A stretch of 64,000 nucleotides of DNA from Lampris incognitus (taxonomy: Eukaryota > Chordata > Actinopteri > Lampriformes > Lampridae): contig NC_079222.1 of assembly GCF_029633865.1 (NCBI RefSeq), positions 32,295,830 to 32,359,829 of the forward strand, in the 5' to 3' direction. This document shows, in pieces, positions 60,051 through 64,000 of this stretch. Each line of letters begins with the position of its first letter. The stretch's first letter is position 1. The position numbers and the translations under genes were made by a program. The notes under the pieces were generated by a model. The model did not search any database. It was not told where the DNA came from and was given only the letters and a program-made list of their open reading frames with translations.

Positions 60051-60363
60051 CTTCTTCCTTGATTTCCTCCTGAATTTACATTGAATGCTAAAACTTTTAT
60101 TTGGATCTTCATTTCACTTCGCTGGAGCAACTGGTTTGTTTGCAGAGTGTAACACCATTACGCTGCACACAGCATCGCTCCTGGCTGCTAAATAACAAAG
60201 AACAGCTAACAAGACAAACTGTTACTCCTTCTTGATGTTTTAAAAATATTTTTACCCATTGTTAGTAAAATAATATAATTAATGGTGCAGTATGATATAA
60301 AGTATATTAGCATAATATGCATATTACTAATATGCTTTCATACTATACTGTACTATATTACAC

Positions 60364-60425
60364 CATACCATACTGTACTGTACTGTACTGTACTGTACTG
60401 TACTATACTATACTATACTATACTA
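60364..60425. repeat. Pentanucleotide (TACTG)n/(TACTA)n
   Basis: About six 'tactg' and five 'tacta(t)' units in tandem. Confidence 0.9.
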
Positions 60426-60519
60426 TGCTATTATGCTTATGTATTATACCTATGTATTGGTATAGTCCATGATATCTCATATCCATGATCCATCATATCT
60501 CATAATATCTCTTATACAT

Positions 60520-60660
60520 ACTGCAGCCCGTCCCTCCAGTGCCCCAGCAGAAAGACTCTTTCGCCCGGGAAACCGGATCCCCTTTCCAAAGAGGAGCAGG
60601 CTATCAGATCAGAAGTTTGGGGAAGGTTCTCCTGTTGCGGTACAATCTCTGGTTTGAGGG
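60520..60660 (+). pseudogene. hAT transposase C-terminal scrap
   Basis: The plus frame reads ARPSSAPAERLFRPGNRIPF then PKRSRLSDQKFG, and after a one-base frameshift KVLLLRYNLWF. This matches the wording of the hAT dimerisation domain (S(S)A..ERLFS.G....P.R..L). Frame-broken, rest of the protein missing. Confidence 0.65.
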
Positions 60661-60824
60661 CTAGGATGTTGAGGATCTTGGAAAACTTCCTGCTGCAATC
60701 CACAGAGTTGTCTTTTTGTGGGGAAAAATACTGATGTGATGGATATTTGGAGAGCGAGAGAGGGAGAAAATGAACATTGGCCCTGCTGGACTAAAGACTA
60801 AAGAGACCAAAAAAAGAGCCAGAG

Positions 60825-60826
<2 letters not shown>

Positions 60827-60888
<62 letters not shown>
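60827..60888. repeat. (AC)n microsatellite
   Basis: About 30 AC units. Confidence 0.95.
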
Positions 60889-60891
<3 letters not shown>

Positions 60892-61291
60892 TCTCAAGCT
60901 ATCTGTGCAGGTTTTCCTTATGAGGCTGAACGCATTTCTTAAACGTATCCTCCACCATTAAGTTTATCCACCATTATTGGCTTCCTCAGCTAAATGGCCA
61001 GATGTCAAAATACTGAAAATAAGTTTGTCCAACATTATTGAATCTCCAGCTGATGAATGGAGTTCAGGTGATTTGAATTTCTTTCTGTTCATGTTACGAA
61101 GGAGGGTAAACCACAGCGTGTTTATGTTTTTGTTATAGTATGATAGTTACATACATCTAGTGGTGCACTTGTCTAGGACACATCTTCAGTGATGGTACCT
61201 TTGTTTCTTATTTGTAAATAACTTTTAATTCATCAGGCCTATCATTTGTGACGAGAAGTTGCTGTCAAATGTCTGAGAAACGGTATATTTT

Positions 61292-61460
61292 GTATTTAAG
61301 TTTTAAACTGCCAAAGAGTGTAGTTGTCATTTAATTTTACACTGCGAAGAGTGTAGTTGTTATTTAATTTGTTTTGTACACTGCCAAACTAGTGTAGTTA
61401 ATTAATTTTACACTGCTAAAAGAGTGCAGTTATTTAGTTACACGTTGCTGAAAGACTGCA
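61292..61460. repeat. Degenerate ~45-bp tandem repeat
   Basis: Four loosely related units around 'acactgc(c/g)aa(a)gagtgtagttgt' separated by 'atttaatttt'. Confidence 0.6.
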
Positions 61461-61659
61461 CTAATGTTTGATTTGAGGCTACAATAAATGTGTCAAAAGT
61501 ATCAAAAGTTTCAAAACCTATCTATTGTGTTTTATTGTCCCACGGCTTACTTTTCCTTCTAGTGATAATGGCCACAATAAGATGAAAACTGAGCGTTGTC
61601 TTGTCTCACACTGTGCCACAGCAACACTAAAACAATGTGTACATTAATTAGAGTATACT

Positions 61660-61811
61660 GAAGCATCAAAAAAAAGAAGCAACGTAAAAGTTACTTTCCC
61701 TAGTAGCTAATTACTTTTATAATGAAGTAACTCAGTTACTTAGTTACTTTTTGAGAGCAGTAATTAGTAACTGGAACTACTTACTAATTTTCACTAACTT
61801 GCCCAACACTG
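61660..61811 (+). mobile_element. hAT-type terminus
   Basis: 'agtaactcagttacttagtt' and similar words leading to GCCCAACACTG at 61801-61811, the outer end of a common vertebrate hAT group (CAGTGTTGGGC). It may belong with the transposase scrap at 60520-60660. Confidence 0.6.
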
Positions 61812-62734
61812 CTTAAGGGTACGGTTGTAAGCCCACTGCCGTATTTTGTACTTTCTACTGCATGTTTTAGCCTTGGAAGCTGCCGGAAATAAAACAGCCC
61901 CCAAAGACACAACTGTGTCCTGTGTGGTACCTAATTCCATAGGCTACACAGTTTTGTTTTGACACAAAATACTGGTGTTATGGTTTTAGTGTGCACGTGA
62001 TGTGCACGGCGAGACAGTTGTGTGTATATATGTTATGTACTTTGCCGTTTAGCTGTATTGACAGCTGATGGTTGCATATAGCATGAAACAGGCTTGTACT
62101 GTCTAATCACTTGAAGCACCAGATTATTTTGCTCCTGGTTTGTTGAGCACTTCCCCTACCATTGAGGGTTTCATTTAATGACGTTATGTATTGGTATATT
62201 AGTGGTACAGTAAATGAGTATTAAAGCATTAGTATAATAGTATAAGTACATCAACCAGATTTAACAGTATTATAATTACAATTGAATAATACATTGATAG
62301 ATTATAATTCATCAGTATAATATATTTCAAAATATATCATGATTATTTATTGCTGTATTTTGTTTATCTGCTTAAAACTGGCTACTACATGTGGAGTGTT
62401 TACTAAAAGGACCGGTGGCTTGGAACTGTGCGATATCACGATGGAATGTATCCGATGGCAACTGTCAATCAAAATCGGCCTCGGAACACTTTATATTCCA
62501 AACTCTACCACAGTCCAGTCAGACCGAAGCGAACAACCGAAGAGAGCAGACCTTCAGCAACACCTCCTGTATTAACTTTCTAGCGATTTTACATTAGCTT
62601 GTTCGTTTTAGTCCAGATTACCAAATCCTGATATCCAAAAGACACTTTGCGATTATCATGAGCTGTAAGTATGTCCACAAACTGGTGCAACATTTCACGT
62701 TTATGCTGAAGTTCCACTAAGTTATCCCAACCTC
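61812..62734. other. Upstream sequence, nothing recognised
   Basis: AT-rich, no recognised gene or repeat. Confidence 0.4.
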
Positions 62735-62840
62735 TTATAATGCTCTCAGGGTGGGGGGGGGGGATGCTGGAGCCTATCCCAGCAGCCACTGGGCGACAGG
62801 GCGGGGAGGAGACACCCTGGACAGGCCGCCAGGCCATCAC
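62735..62840 (-). mobile_element. SINE family B fragment
   Basis: About 105 bp of the B 3' region ('gatgctggagcctatcccag' to 'ggccgccaggccatcac') without tail or head. Confidence 0.68.
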
Positions 62841-63594
62841 TCACTCACTTAAGCTGCATTTTATACAGCGCTTTTCTAGCTGCAGCAGCCACTCAAAGTG
62901 CTTTAACATGACGTTCACACACACACACACACACGTTAAATCTTATCATGTTAAACACTAACTCTAGTCTGCTCCACAAGGCTGTACCACATTTTAGGCC
63001 CTCCGCCTTTCCCCTCTCCCTGCTGTCTGATGGGCTCGTGAAAATAATCCTACTTTCTTGCAGCCTTTTCTCAGCTATCAAACCTGTGCTTAAGAGGAAA
63101 TGTCAAAACGTTGCCATTATTGGTCAGTCTCAAGTCTTTCCTTTCTTAGTAACTGACTGCATCACTATTCACAAGTGTTCATTCTGGTTTTCGTGCCATC
63201 AGCAGCACAGACAGCAGTTTTTCTCACAATATCCTGACACACAATGAGGCTTGAGAAGTGGGTTGCCCTTTCAAGCACATTTTTAGTTTTTACCTTCTAG
63301 GTTGTGAGTCCTATATTTCCTCTGGTAATTATAACTGTTGTGCAAATGAAATGTCCCCCTATTCTTGGGCCCCTGTTGTTTAACATTATATGCTTCCACT
63401 TGGTGATGTTATTTGGAAACACGGCCTCATTCATCAATCGTCCGTACATACAAATTTGCTCTGAAACAGCCATGTAATATTTTAGCTCCCAAGATTGACA
63501 GTCAGCAGCAAAGCCTGATGGTTATTTGTAATTCCTTCCCCCTAACATCTGTTGTGTCCCAGGTAGCCACTTCAGGCAGTGAGGCAGCACTGGT

Positions 63595-63990
63595 GGCCTT
63601 CTTCTGGCCCTGACAAAATGGATGTGAGCCTGAAGTGGCCCACATAGCAAATAGGCCAAATCACATGTGGGCCTTTTCTGGCAAAGATGCGGTGCCCTGG
63701 GCAACATGTAATCTGGATGTGACCCTGAAGTGGCCCGTGTGGTAAATGGTGAATATGGCCCAAATATCACAACACAAATATGGGCCACCTTTGGCAACTA
63801 TGTGGGACGTTGCTATGGCTTGGTTCTGGCCCAGATCTGGCAAACAGAAGCTGACCGCCCAAGAGCCATCATTCCACGTGGTATGTGGGCCGGATGAAAG
63901 TGTCAGTGTGGGACGGGTCCGGGCCACAGCAATTTTGCTATCTGGGCTTCCTCTTGCGACGAGCAATCACCCAGGCTTGCAAAGACACCA
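63595..63990. repeat. Tandem repeat of about 106 bp, diverged
   Basis: Two clear units share 'ctgaagtggccc' (63630 and 63736) and 'ggatgtga(g/c)cctgaag'; further GGGCC-containing words run on to the window edge. Open frames across it are a by-product of the repeat. Confidence 0.6.
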
Positions 63991-64000
63991 GTGTTAGCCA

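Overview
The window is animal nuclear DNA, almost certainly from a teleost fish. It has split genes with GT-AG introns, abundant (AC)n, (CT)n and (AT)n microsatellites, Tc1-type DNA transposons, several kinds of LINE, and very many tRNA-derived SINEs of the type common in ray-finned fish. There are no operons or prokaryotic features. The species cannot be named from sequence alone.

The one host gene I can support lies on the minus strand and fills about three quarters of the window. Fourteen coding exons between 47840 (start codon) and 969 encode the first 513 residues of a sarco/endoplasmic reticulum Ca2+-ATPase. The N-terminus and N-domain sequence fit SERCA2 (atp2a2) best. All exon phases join without error, and the residue count places the phosphorylated aspartate exactly at 351 and the calcium-binding glutamate at 309. 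The C-terminal half (rest of the N domain, the P-domain hinge, M5-M10) lies beyond the left edge. The segment that I recall as one large exon 8 in mammals is cut into three exons here. A CpG-rich, largely repeat-free promoter region with a TATA-like box follows at about 47.64-48.6 kb.

The introns and the 15 kb upstream are dominated by mobile elements. SINE family A (tRNA head, about 400 bp, about 11 copies) and SINE family B (tRNA head, (GGAT)n tail, about 14 copies, nearly all in the gene's sense orientation) recur throughout. Also present are a nearly complete Tc1 element (14060-15671), a Tc1 fragment (about 34.69-35.22 kb), a 5'-truncated RTE-like LINE with a target-site duplication (35786-37860), an L2-like LINE inserted inside a family-A SINE (51001-53136), L1-like and other LINE 3' remnants, a Gypsy pol scrap, a hAT transposase scrap, a THAP-domain relic, and several MITEs, one with a perfect 8-bp target duplication.

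Layout: 0.4-0.7 kb SINE C; 1-12.7 kb exons 14-8 with SINEs A and B, a THAP relic and a 34-bp minisatellite; 13.7-22.2 kb exons 7-6 with Tc1 and repeat E; 22-39 kb exons 5-4 with many SINEs, an inverted repeat and two LINE zones; 39-47.2 kb long intron with repeat D; 47.2-48.6 kb exons 3-1 and promoter; 48.7-64 kb intergenic or upstream repeats. Apart from atp2a2 I see no intact host protein gene, and no convincing new multi-gene system. The most unusual items are the split exon 8, a chimeric SINE A/B insertion, nested insertions with readable target-site duplications, and a perfect 21-bp hairpin.
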